Shown: piece after piece, positions 43,690-51,871 of the stretch
How the letters are laid out: every line of letters starts with the position of its first letter
Position numbering within the stretch: the first letter of the stretch is position 1
Assembly (NCBI GenBank): GCA_964567745.1
Contig: CAZMNY010000023.1
Span: 1 to 64,000, forward strand
Reading direction: 5' to 3'
From: CAZMNY01 sp964567745
Lineage (GTDB): Bacteria; Planctomycetota; Planctomycetia; Pirellulales; Pirellulaceae
Length of the DNA: 64,000 bases
Notes under the pieces: generated by a model
Database searches by the model: none
What the model was told of the DNA's origin: nothing
The model's input: only the letters and a program-made list of their open reading frames with translations
Translations under genes and position numbers: made by a program

Positions 43690-44772
43690 ATGAATCGACC
43701 CATCGATCTTCGTAGCGATACCGTCACCAAGCCGAGTCCGGCCATGCGCGAAGCGATTGCTTCTTGCGAAGTTGGCGACGACGTCATCGACATCGATCCG
43801 ACTGTGGAAGCTTTGCAGGACTACACCGCCGAGCTGCTCGGCAAAGAAGCGGCTCTGTTCATGCCGTCGGGTTCGATGACGAATCAGATCGCAGTGCGAG
43901 TTCACTGCAAGCCGGGCGATGAGTTCATCTGCGAGTCGGGCTGCCACATCTACAATTACGAGCAAGCTGCGTTTGCTCAGCTGAGCGGCGTCGTGGCGAA
44001 AACGGTCGAGGGCGATCAGAGTGTTCTTCATGTCGATCAATTGAAGGGACTCATTCGGCCTCGAAATGAACATCTTGTCGTGACCAAGTTGGTTTGCCTG
44101 GAGAACACCCACAATCGAGGCGGCGGGCGGATTCAGCCGTATGAAAACGTCGCCGCGATAACCGACTGGGCTCGAGAAAACGATCTCCGCACCCACCTCG
44201 ATGGGGCTCGACTGTTCAATGCAGTCGCCGCAAGCGGAATCGACGCCAAAACGTGGGCGAACCACTTCGACACCGTGAGCGTCTGTTTCAGCAAAGGGAT
44301 CGGCGCCCCGGTCGGCTCGGCGCTCGTCGGGCCGAAGGAGATGATCCTGGAGGCGAGGCGGCATCGTAAATTGTTTGGCGGCGGGATGAGGCAAGCCGGT
44401 GTGATTGCCGCAGGCGCGCTTTTCGGTATGCAACACAATCGCGAACGACTGACCGAAGACCACAACAACGCGCAAGTGCTCGCCGCAGCTGTCGAGGCGG
44501 CTCAAGGACTTTATATGCGGCAAGACACGGTCGATACGAATATCGTGATTTTTGGAGTCGAGTCGTCGCTATGTACGCCCGCCGAGTTCGCAGGGGCGCT
44601 TGAGGATCGAGGCGTGCGTTGCTTGGCGATCGGGCATCACGATGTGCGAATGGTGACCCATCTCGACGTGACCGCCGAAGAAGCAAAGCAAGCGGCCGAG
44701 ATTATGATCGCCACTGCCGACGATCTGGCCTCAGGGCGGCTCGTAGCCAGCAACCCCGGCACCCAATACTAG
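43690..44772 (+). CDS. ltaE: Low-specificity L-threonine aldolase
   Basis: A 360-residue PLP enzyme cleaving L-threonine (or allo-threonine) to glycine and acetaldehyde. Family motifs: RSDTVTKPSPAMREA at the N-terminus, DPTVEALQDYTAELLGKE, THLDGARLFNA (Asp binds PLP) and the PLP Lys in CFSKGIGAPVGS. Length is normal. ATG is preceded by GAGGCTGAGTCAAA. Its stop is 7 bp before hisD, suggesting the two share an mRNA, an unusual but plausible pairing. Confidence 0.93.
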   Translation: MNRPIDLRSDTVTKPSPAMREAIASCEVGDDVIDIDPTVEALQDYTAELLGKEAALFMPSGSMTNQIAVRVHCKPGDEFICESGCHIYNYEQAAFAQLSGVVAKTVEGDQSVLHVDQLKGLIRPRNEHLVVTKLVCLENTHNRGGGRIQPYENVAAITDWARENDLRTHLDGARLFNAVAASGIDAKTWANHFDTVSVCFSKGIGAPVGSALVGPKEMILEARRHRKLFGGGMRQAGVIAAGALFGMQHNRERLTEDHNNAQVLAAAVEAAQGLYMRQDTVDTNIVIFGVESSLCTPAEFAGALEDRGVRCLAIGHHDVRMVTHLDVTAEEAKQAAEIMIATADDLASGRLVASNPGTQY

Positions 44773-44779
44773 GTCGACC

Positions 44780-46135
44780 ATGAGTGAAATCGAAATCCTA
44801 CGCATCGACACGCGATCGGACGACGTCGAAAGCCAGCTCGCAGCGCTTCGCGCGAAGCTGAGTCCGCAAGGCGATGTGGTGAGCGAACAAGGTCGTCAGC
44901 GCACGATGGAGACCTTTGGCGAGCCGCTCTCGCCACAACAGGTCGTCGATCGAATCTGCCAAGATGTGAGACGAGACGGCGTCGATGGCCTTTTGAAGTA
45001 CAGTCGTCTGCTCGACAAGGCCGAATTGACGTTGGAACAATTGATCGTGCCGCTAGAGACGATGGAGGCGGCTCATCAAAATGCGGCGCCAGAATTCCTC
45101 GCGTCGATTCGCAAGATCCGCGATGACATTCTTCTCTTTCAACAAGGCATTTTGCATCGAGCCGTATCGCTTTCACCTCGGCCGGGCGTGCAGCTGACTC
45201 AGCGTTACACGCCAATCCGTCGAGCCGGATTGTGTGTACCTGGCGGCGCCGCAGCCTACCCATCGACCGTGCTCATGACCGCCGTGCCCGCGCAGGCCGC
45301 CGGCGTCGAGGAAATCTGCGTCGTCGCGCCGCCGACTGAATTTGGTGCCTACAACGACGACATGTTAGCTGTCTGCTGGGAGCTCGGCATCCGCGAGGTC
45401 TACCGCATGGGGGGCGCGCAGGCTGTCGCCGCGATGGCCTACGGCGTGGGGCCTGTGGAAAGCGTCGATATGATCGTCGGGCCAGGGAACCTGTTCGTCG
45501 CGCTGGCCAAGAAACATGTCTTCGGTCAAGTCAACATCGACTCGATTGCCGGGCCGAGCGAAGTGGTCGTCGTCGCGGACGATTCGGCTCGCCCTGAATT
45601 CATCGCCGCTGACTTGCTCGCCCAAGCCGAACACGCGCCCGGCGCCAGCATTCTTGTTTGTTGGAGCGAGAAAGTGCTCGACGCCACATACGAGCAACTC
45701 AAGGAGCAGGTGTCGCAGCTCTCGCGAAGCAGCCTGACGGTCCAAAGCCTCGAGGCGTTTGGCGCGCTAGTCTTGGTTCGCGACGAGGTCGAAGCGTGCG
45801 AGATTGCCGAGTCGTTGGCGCCGGAGCATCTTCACATCGCGACGCAGTCGCCCGAGCAGTTTGTCGACCGGATTCCCAGCGCGGGTGCCGCGTTTCTCGG
45901 GCATTATACGCCTGTGGCGCTAGGCGATTACGTGGCAGGTCCGTCGCACGTCCTACCGACCGGAGGCACAGCCAAGTGGGCCTCAGGATTAACGGCAAAC
46001 GACTTCCTGCGAACTGGCAGCGTCATTCAGTACACGGCGGAAGCATTGCGGACCGACGCGGAAAATGTGCAGCGATTGGCCGACAAGGAAGGACTTGGCG
46101 CACACCGACACAGCATCGATATCCGCCTGACCTAA
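44780..46135 (+). CDS. hisD: Histidinol dehydrogenase
   Basis: A 451-residue NAD-dependent enzyme making histidine from histidinol in two oxidations. The Zn ligands of the family are present: Gln and His in QAEHAPGAS, Asp in LGDYVAGPSH and His in GAHRHS. The catalytic pair Glu-His is in LAPEHLH. The RRAGLCVPGG region binds substrate. It starts 7 bp after ltaE with AGG upstream of the ATG, and heads the his gene group with hisC 110 bp downstream. Confidence 0.96.
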   Translation: MSEIEILRIDTRSDDVESQLAALRAKLSPQGDVVSEQGRQRTMETFGEPLSPQQVVDRICQDVRRDGVDGLLKYSRLLDKAELTLEQLIVPLETMEAAHQNAAPEFLASIRKIRDDILLFQQGILHRAVSLSPRPGVQLTQRYTPIRRAGLCVPGGAAAYPSTVLMTAVPAQAAGVEEICVVAPPTEFGAYNDDMLAVCWELGIREVYRMGGAQAVAAMAYGVGPVESVDMIVGPGNLFVALAKKHVFGQVNIDSIAGPSEVVVVADDSARPEFIAADLLAQAEHAPGASILVCWSEKVLDATYEQLKEQVSQLSRSSLTVQSLEAFGALVLVRDEVEACEIAESLAPEHLHIATQSPEQFVDRIPSAGAAFLGHYTPVALGDYVAGPSHVLPTGGTAKWASGLTANDFLRTGSVIQYTAEALRTDAENVQRLADKEGLGAHRHSIDIRLT

Positions 46136-46245
46136 CACGTTGGTCCTAGCGGGCGATTCGCGAGTCGATTGCGTCTCGACGAATCACGCTCGTCCAAACC
46201 TTATTTGGAATACGTCCACATCACTGAAGAGTGAGGAATACGACC

Positions 46246-47304
46246 ATGTCGATGGTCCGCGATGAGATAGCCAAGATGGCCGGCTATGCGCCTGGCGAGC
46301 AACCGCAAGCCGGCAAGTTCATCAAACTCAACACGAACGAAAATCCCTATCCGCCATCCGCCAAAGTCGCCGCGGCGATTTCCGCGTGTTTGGAGCGGGG
46401 CTTGATGAGGTATCCCGATCCGTTCTCGACTCCGTTTCGCCAGCGGGCCGCGGAAGTGTTGGGCGTTGAACCCGATTGGATCCTGTGCGGCAACGGCAGC
46501 GATGACATTCTCACCATCGTCACTCGCGCCATGGTCGGGCACGGCGAATGCCTCCGTTTGCCTCGCCCAAGCTATGTGCTTTACAAAACGCTCGCAGCGA
46601 TTCAGGGAGCGCGCACGGAAGAGATTCAATTTGAAGATGATTGGAGTTTGCCGTCCGCCTTCGGAGCGGCCAAGGACGACGGGACGTTGCGAGTCGTCTT
46701 TCTGCCGAACCCCAACAGCCCAAGCGGGACGGTGTTGTCTGCGGACGCGATCTTGAAGCTCGCCGAACGACTCCCCTGCCCTTTGTTAGTTGACGAAGCG
46801 TACGCCGATTTCGCCGATTCTAATTGTGTCTCGCTGGTCGCCAAGAATCCCAAGATCATGGTCTCGCGGACGTTGAGCAAGTCGTACGGTTTGGCGGGAC
46901 TGAGATTCGGCTTCTTGATTGCTCAGCCGCAAGTGATCGAGCAACTCAACAAAGTCAAAGATTCATACAACTGCGACGCGCTATCGATCGCGGGCGCGAC
47001 TGCGGCCATTGACGATCAAGCGTGGCTGACGTCGAACGTCGATAAAGTTCGGAGCACTCGAGCTGTGCTTGAAACCGGGCTTGCACAACTCGGATTTTCG
47101 GTAACTCCCTCACAAGCCAACTTCGTCTGGGCCAAGCATCCCACCGCGTCAGCCGAATCGCTCTATCTCAAGCTAAAACAGGAGCGGGTTCTGGTACGAT
47201 ACATGAACTACGGAAACTGGGGTGATGGTCTGCGCATTAGCGTGGGCGATGATCAACAGAATCAAGTCTGTCTAACCCTCCTAGAGAGTTTTCTTTCGTC
47301 ATGA
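46246..47304 (+). CDS. hisC: Histidinol-phosphate aminotransferase
   Basis: A 352-residue class I/II PLP aminotransferase converting imidazole acetol phosphate and glutamate to histidinol phosphate. Motifs: NTNENPYPPS near the N-terminus, NPNSPSG, and the PLP Lys in SRTLSKSYGLAG, followed by GLRFG. ATG 46246 with GAGTGAGG upstream is chosen; GTG 46231 and ATG 46252 are alternatives. The end overlaps hisB by four bases (ATGA), so they are translationally coupled. Confidence 0.94.
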   Translation: MSMVRDEIAKMAGYAPGEQPQAGKFIKLNTNENPYPPSAKVAAAISACLERGLMRYPDPFSTPFRQRAAEVLGVEPDWILCGNGSDDILTIVTRAMVGHGECLRLPRPSYVLYKTLAAIQGARTEEIQFEDDWSLPSAFGAAKDDGTLRVVFLPNPNSPSGTVLSADAILKLAERLPCPLLVDEAYADFADSNCVSLVAKNPKIMVSRTLSKSYGLAGLRFGFLIAQPQVIEQLNKVKDSYNCDALSIAGATAAIDDQAWLTSNVDKVRSTRAVLETGLAQLGFSVTPSQANFVWAKHPTASAESLYLKLKQERVLVRYMNYGNWGDGLRISVGDDQQNQVCLTLLESFLSS

Positions 47305-47894
47305 CAAGTCGAGTTGCCGAGATCGATCGCAAGACTGCGGAAACGAATATCCAGTTGAAACTGAATCTGGATGGTTCGGGCGACGCGGATATCCAAACGG
47401 GTGTCGGCTTCTTCGACCACATGCTCGAGCTGTTTGCGCGCCACGCCGTGATTGATCTCAATGTGCGAGCCGTGGGCGACCTGCATGTCGACCAACATCA
47501 TACGGTGGAAGACGTCGGCATTTGCCTGGGACAAGCGATCAAGAAAGCAGTTGGCGACAAACGCGGAATCCGCCGTTATGGCCATTTCACGCTGCCGATG
47601 GAAGAGACGCTCGTCACCGTCGCGGTCGACTTGAGCGGTCGCTACACGATGGTCTTTGGTGCCGAGTTTACCAGTGAAAAGATCGGCGACTTCGACAGCG
47701 AACTGGTCGAAGATTTCTGGCAAGCCATGTCAGCCAACGCGCTTTGCAACTACCACGTGCTGATGCACTACGGGCGCAACAGCCACCACATTAGCGAGGC
47801 GATTTTTAAGGCCTCCGCGCGGGCGTTTCGAATGGCCGTTGAAAAAGATCCGCGAGTGAGCGGCGTGCCCAGCACCAAAGGCACCTTGGGCTAG
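47301..47894 (+). CDS. hisB: Imidazoleglycerol-phosphate dehydratase
   Basis: A 197-residue single-function enzyme dehydrating imidazole glycerol phosphate. The two Mn-binding His-rich motifs are visible: FFDHM with HHTVEDVGICLG, and DLSGR with NSHHISEAIFKA. Length is that of the monofunctional dehydratase, without the N-terminal histidinol-phosphatase domain found in enterobacteria. It is the last gene of ltaE-hisD-hisC-hisB and overlaps hisC by ATGA. Confidence 0.97.
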   Translation: MTSRVAEIDRKTAETNIQLKLNLDGSGDADIQTGVGFFDHMLELFARHAVIDLNVRAVGDLHVDQHHTVEDVGICLGQAIKKAVGDKRGIRRYGHFTLPMEETLVTVAVDLSGRYTMVFGAEFTSEKIGDFDSELVEDFWQAMSANALCNYHVLMHYGRNSHHISEAIFKASARAFRMAVEKDPRVSGVPSTKGTLG

Positions 47895-47960
47895 AATGCT
47901 CAGCGAGTGTCTGGCCGAGACCCGGGTAAGCCGAAACTGATCGCAAATCGGACTTGGCGT

Positions 47961-48374
47961 CTAGCCGTCGGTCTTTTGGATATCCAAAGATAGGTCGTTA
48001 GATCCGGCTTCCAGTTGACGCTTGAAGATGAATTCCTTTTTCACAGCGAGGCCATCCACTTTCGCCGCTTCGCCTTCTTCACCCGTTGCCGGCGATCCAT
48101 TTTGCAATTCATAGGTGGTAACTGTAATTGTGTAAAAGCCGGGCGGTATCCCTTCGCCAGCATCTATTTGGACTTCGCCGTTTTCCAAAGTGATTCCAAA
48201 GAACTTAGCGTTGTCGTCCGTTTTATGCTCTAGCTGAACGTCGGCTTCGACGACAGGATTCGAACCCGAGTTAATCTCGGCATCGATTGTCGCGACAGGT
48301 TTTGAGCTACAGCCGACGAACAGTAGTAGTGCACAAAGCATAAGACAACGATGAATTGAGCTGTTCTTGCTCAT
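47961..48374 (-). CDS. Lipoprotein with transthyretin/carboxypeptidase-regulatory-like fold
   Basis: A 137-residue lipoprotein with lipobox LLFVGCSS (Cys at about 22). The mature part (ADVQLEHKTDDNAKF, then GIPPGFYTITVTTYELQNG) resembles the small beta-sandwich proteins often annotated as carboxypeptidase regulatory-like in planctomycetes. Its ATG overlaps the stop of the DUF1559 gene upstream (ATGA), so the two are translationally coupled. Composition is AT-richer than the adjacent his genes. Its function is not known. Confidence 0.7.
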   Translation of the reverse strand: MSKNSSIHRCLMLCALLLFVGCSSKPVATIDAEINSGSNPVVEADVQLEHKTDDNAKFFGITLENGEVQIDAGEGIPPGFYTITVTTYELQNGSPATGEEGEAAKVDGLAVKKEFIFKRQLEAGSNDLSLDIQKTDG

Positions 48375-49213
48375 TCGAACGTCGCTTCCCTGCCATCGTT
48401 CCTTATACCGAGATAGCGAAACGCACTCAGTTCAGTGTTGAAGGCGATGGTTCGAGTCGACGCGTCCGCCAATGTGGCAGTGATCCCGCCAGGATGGGAC
48501 GAACCGAACTGGTGGTGGGTAAGCCTGCCGTGCCGCGCTCGATCAATAAGGTCATGCTGGGGTGTCTTACTGGTTGCCCGAACCACGTCGTCGGCCCAAC
48601 CCGAAAGGTAGCATGACTCGTTGTCGCCCCAGTAACCCTGTTGACCGTGGTCCAAAAAGGCCAAGTGAATGCGTGCTTCGCCGAACATGAGCGTGTTAGA
48701 CGTGCCATCCATGATTGATTTGAATTTGATCCAATACGTTCGGCTTCGTGTGAAGACGCCGTTGTTGCCGGTGCCTCGACTGCCAGCGTAATCCGATTTG
48801 GCGCCTCCCCGGTACAGTCGCACGCTCCGTCGAGACGGGCAATACAGTGTGCCGATCGTGGTCTTGTTGAGCACGGCACGATCCCGCAGACCGCTGTAGT
48901 ACGCTTCGTCTTGCTCGATAAACGGAAGCAGATGAAACGGCCAGTTATATCGGTCGACGCGGCCTACGTCTGGCGAGCAGCAATTGCGGGGGCCGTTGTC
49001 GCCCGCAGTCGGGAACGCCTTATGCGAATCGTGATAGCTGTGAACGGCAAGGCCGAGTTGTTTGAGATTATTCGTGCAGCTCGTTCGACGAGCGGCTTCT
49101 CTCGCAGCTTGGACTGCAGGCAAAAGCAAGGCAACAAGAATACCAATAATGGCAATCACGACGAGAAGCTCGACGAGCGTGAAAGCGCGACGCATCTTAT
49201 CCATTTTATCCAT
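48371..49213 (-). CDS. DUF1559 prepilin-like protein
   Basis: A 280-residue protein of the DUF1559 family. After a short start comes RRAFTLVELLVVIAIIGIL, the prepilin methylation motif with hydrophobic helix, then the family hallmark PAVQAAREAARRTSC and NNLKQLGLAVHSYHD. The C-terminal part carries DGTSNTLMFGE and the terminal HPGGI...LADAST pattern. These proteins are probably pseudopilin-like and are processed by a prepilin peptidase; their role is unknown. The frame extends to 49303, but ATG 49213 after GGGGAGCGGG is preferred. The first codons are an ATGGATAAA/ATGGATAAG duplication followed by a third ATG. Confidence 0.88.
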   Translation of the reverse strand: MDKMDKMRRAFTLVELLVVIAIIGILVALLLPAVQAAREAARRTSCTNNLKQLGLAVHSYHDSHKAFPTAGDNGPRNCCSPDVGRVDRYNWPFHLLPFIEQDEAYYSGLRDRAVLNKTTIGTLYCPSRRSVRLYRGGAKSDYAGSRGTGNNGVFTRSRTYWIKFKSIMDGTSNTLMFGEARIHLAFLDHGQQGYWGDNESCYLSGWADDVVRATSKTPQHDLIDRARHGRLTHHQFGSSHPGGITATLADASTRTIAFNTELSAFRYLGIRNDGREATFE

Positions 49214-49389
49214 CTTCCCGCTCCCCGTAATCAAGGAACCCTGGACATACTGTAAAGCGACAATCTCGACCGATCCCTCCAAGTCTGCTTCATTCTCTGC
49301 CATAGATCGTGACCGGTCAACATGATTGATTCAAAGGCGACGGCATCGAAACCGCGTCAAGAATAACGCATCGAACGACCGCATCAACG

Positions 49390-50697
49390 TTAGCCGTTGA
49401 CGTAGGTTTCCAGGAATCTGGCGAGCCGATGAAAGTCGCTGTCGGGTTCGATGTAGCGGACCATGGTGACGAGCGTCTCGCGGTTCACCAATTTTTCGAA
49501 CGGCACGTAGTGCAGTTCCAATTGGCCGGAGACAGAGACCATGACGCCGTTGCGGCCGTCTTCGACAAGGGCTCGGTAGGCGCCAACTCCGAGCTGGCTT
49601 CCCAGCATGACGTCAAACGCGTGTGGTTTCGCACAGCGAGATTCGTAGCCGAGCTGCAAGCCGTTGACTTTACGTTTCTTACCGGTTGTCTTTTGGTACG
49701 CTTCCGCGACGAGTCTGGCGAACATGCGGCCCAAATTCACTTCGGCGATCGAAATGTGGCCGTGATCGTCACGCGAAACGCCTTCGAGAAACTTACGCGG
49801 CAGAAACTCGGCGATGCCCTCAGCCATGACGATGACGCCGTAGTTTTTTCCTTCCTCGTCCCGAGCGACCATGGTCTTTACGATTCGCTCGACGACCTTG
49901 TCGACTCGCATGATCGTCCGTGTTTCCGGTTCGCCGCCGCTTGGATTGGGATACTTTTCTTGCTCCGCAAAATCGCCGGAGATGTCTTCCACGCTGATGA
50001 CAAAACTGGCTTCGCCAGCGATCGCGGCGCCATAGGCGAGCCAGCCGGCGCTACGGCCCATCGTCTCTGTCAAGAAGTACGCGTTGCCCGCCTCGGCATC
50101 GTGAATCAAGTTGCGAATTTCGGCAGCCAACGTCTCTGCCGCCGTGAAATAGCCGAACGTAAAGTCGATGCCCATGTAGTCATTGTCGATCGTCTTGGGC
50201 AAGTGGACGATTGGGATTCGGTGGGCGTCTTCGGGAAGTCGGTCCTGATACATTTTCAGCTTGTTGGCCGTCTTGAGCGTGTCGTCGCCGCCGATCGAAA
50301 TCAGCGCGTCGACTCCCAGTGAGCACAGTCCCTCATAGACTCGCTTCAACGGTGCCGACCGCTCGGCGTCGTCCAGATGCTCTGGCGCGTAGACCAGTTT
50401 GCCTGGATTGTCGCGAGCGGTGCCGATCAGGATGCCCTGCGAGTTTCGAGTTCTCTTTAGCGTCTTGTGATCGAGCACCATGTAGTCTCGACCTTCTTCG
50501 AGCGGTCGATCAGACGAGTAGTCGATCAAGCTCGAATAACCGTGCTTGATGCCAAGCACGTCGACGCCATTTCTCAAGAACGAGACGGCTGCGGTTGAGA
50601 TCACGGCATTTGCCGCCGGCGCCGGTCCCCCGGCGAAAACGACTGCGACACGTCGAAAGGACGTCTCCGCTTTGGGGGGATTCGAAAGCGCGTTCAT
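49390..50697 (-). CDS. pfp: 6-phosphofructokinase, PPi-dependent type
   Basis: A 435-residue phosphofructokinase. The active-site signature reads GGDDTLKTAN, with Asp after GGD where ATP-dependent enzymes have Gly, and PKTIDNDY, with Lys where ATP enzymes have Gly. Both changes are the known markers of pyrophosphate-dependent PFK, which runs fructose-6-phosphate to fructose-1,6-bisphosphate reversibly. ATG 50697 has AGGA upstream; the frame runs on to 50799 without a better start. The symbol pfp reflects this call, though some annotate it as pfkA. Confidence 0.85.
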   Translation of the reverse strand: MNALSNPPKAETSFRRVAVVFAGGPAPAANAVISTAAVSFLRNGVDVLGIKHGYSSLIDYSSDRPLEEGRDYMVLDHKTLKRTRNSQGILIGTARDNPGKLVYAPEHLDDAERSAPLKRVYEGLCSLGVDALISIGGDDTLKTANKLKMYQDRLPEDAHRIPIVHLPKTIDNDYMGIDFTFGYFTAAETLAAEIRNLIHDAEAGNAYFLTETMGRSAGWLAYGAAIAGEASFVISVEDISGDFAEQEKYPNPSGGEPETRTIMRVDKVVERIVKTMVARDEEGKNYGVIVMAEGIAEFLPRKFLEGVSRDDHGHISIAEVNLGRMFARLVAEAYQKTTGKKRKVNGLQLGYESRCAKPHAFDVMLGSQLGVGAYRALVEDGRNGVMVSVSGQLELHYVPFEKLVNRETLVTMVRYIEPDSDFHRLARFLETYVNG

Positions 50698-50934
50698 GGC
50701 CAATTTTCCTACTGCGTGTTGCGCATGGGCGGCAAAGCACACGGCGCTTTTGCTCCCCGCTCGACGCCAATTGTAAAGCGGCGTCGGGGCCGCTGACAAG
50801 CATCATTAAGGGCAGACGTCGTCCCTTGCCGCCTTGATGAAGCCGTTTGGGTGAGTTTGAGCGACCTTATTACGCCGTAACGGGTTCTGTGCGTAAACGG
50901 GCAGCCGCCAGAGAGTCATCAGAGCGTTGCCAGA

Positions 50935-51234
50935 TCACTCGGAGGATCGATTCGGACGCGAGTGCTTGGCATTATCGAAGCGTATATCGATCCGCTTGGC
51001 GATTTCCAACGCCACCTTCTTCGCCTGCTGCGTCTCGCAGTGAAACATGATCTCTCCCGTCACGCTCTCATCGTTCGAGTACCAGCGAAACAGCGTTATC
51101 CCCTTGTCGTGAAACGTGATTGCGCCTTCCCAATCGGGGCGAATGAAGAAGACAGCTCGCTCTTCGCCGCCAAAATGTTCGAACCGGCGCATCGTGAGTA
51201 GCGCCTTGAGTCGTTGCGTTTCCGCGGATGACAT
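50935..51234 (-). CDS. Small hypothetical protein
   Basis: A 99-residue hydrophilic protein with a mixed alpha/beta look (RAVFFIRPDWEGAITFHDKG, then TGEIMFHCETQQAKKVALEIAK). There is no signal or membrane segment. It lies 42 bp downstream of another small gene on the same strand and may be in an operon with it. No family is recognised. Confidence 0.5.
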   Translation of the reverse strand: MSSAETQRLKALLTMRRFEHFGGEERAVFFIRPDWEGAITFHDKGITLFRWYSNDESVTGEIMFHCETQQAKKVALEIAKRIDIRFDNAKHSRPNRSSE

Positions 51235-51276
51235 GTCCGAGCGACTCTGGCTCGGCTCGACGCTGTATATCAGTCG

Positions 51277-51570
51277 TCACCATTGGGTTTCGGGCGCGAC
51301 GTCGAGGTCGCGCTTTTCAAAGGCCGCCAACTCAGCCCGAATGGTGGCTCGAGTAGAGTTCGCACCAAATTCAAGAACGCCGATATCGAACGTGCTATTG
51401 ATGAAGGCGAAACGTTTCCCTTTTTGGGTCGTCTCATATTTCTCACCCGTCGGAAGATAAAGAACGACGGGCGAGGTGTCCGGCTTCACTCTTTGCCAGT
51501 TGTCGTCAACAGGAGTCGGCGGCCCGCGCAATTCCTCGTACGGCACAGCTTCCATTCCCTCGAATTGCAC
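51277..51570 (-). CDS. Small hypothetical protein, probably the 3' part of a frameshifted gene
   Basis: A 97-residue frame from GTG 51570 with no ribosome site. The protein (PVVLYLPTGEKYETTQKGKRF, then FINSTFDIGVLEFG) is well-behaved and likely real, whereas the region upstream in its own frame lacks a start. It overlaps by 85 bp, in another frame, the 3' end of the gene at 51486-51812, whose own C-terminal part (CNSREWKLCRTRNC) looks out of frame. Together they suggest one gene with a single-base indel near 51550-51590: membrane helix first, soluble part after. Confidence 0.45.
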   Translation of the reverse strand: MQFEGMEAVPYEELRGPPTPVDDNWQRVKPDTSPVVLYLPTGEKYETTQKGKRFAFINSTFDIGVLEFGANSTRATIRAELAAFEKRDLDVAPETQW

Positions 51571-51812
51571 ACTGGCGAAGACCAGAATATCAGCTGCTCC
51601 CAGCAGACGTAGATGAAGATGGTTGGGCGAACAAAGAGCAGACCAGAGATCGCGAATTCTAACAGCAGCCGAATGCGGACACTCGACGTCGTCGGCGTCA
51701 GACGGGCGTTCTGCAATTCATGATCGCCTTTGGGCCTGACGCTGTTGTCGAGCTTAGGTGGATCGCTGCTAGGCGTGTCTGAATTCAATTCGGCCTTTCG
51801 ATCTTGAGTCAC
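51486..51812 (-). CDS. Small membrane protein, probably the 5' part of a frameshifted gene
   Basis: A 108-residue frame with a hydrophilic N-terminus, one or two membrane helices (LLLEFAISGLLFV and IFIYVCWEQLIF), and a Cys/Arg-rich tail. The tail overlaps the frame of the 97-residue protein at 51277-51570 and is probably out of frame. Read as one gene, the helix would lead to the extracytoplasmic VFASVQFEGMEAVPYEE part. Function unknown. The alternative is two overlapping genes. Confidence 0.4.
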   Translation of the reverse strand: MTQDRKAELNSDTPSSDPPKLDNSVRPKGDHELQNARLTPTTSSVRIRLLLEFAISGLLFVRPTIFIYVCWEQLIFWSSPVCNSREWKLCRTRNCAGRRLLLTTTGKE

Positions 51813-51871
51813 TTACGCCCTTCGGGGCAACGCGCGGCCGCCCGGTGACGCACACAACATGGCCGTTTCGA

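Noticed and set aside
43483..44523. Antisense frame of 346 codons over ltaE
   Set aside because: Shadow of a well-conserved PLP enzyme.
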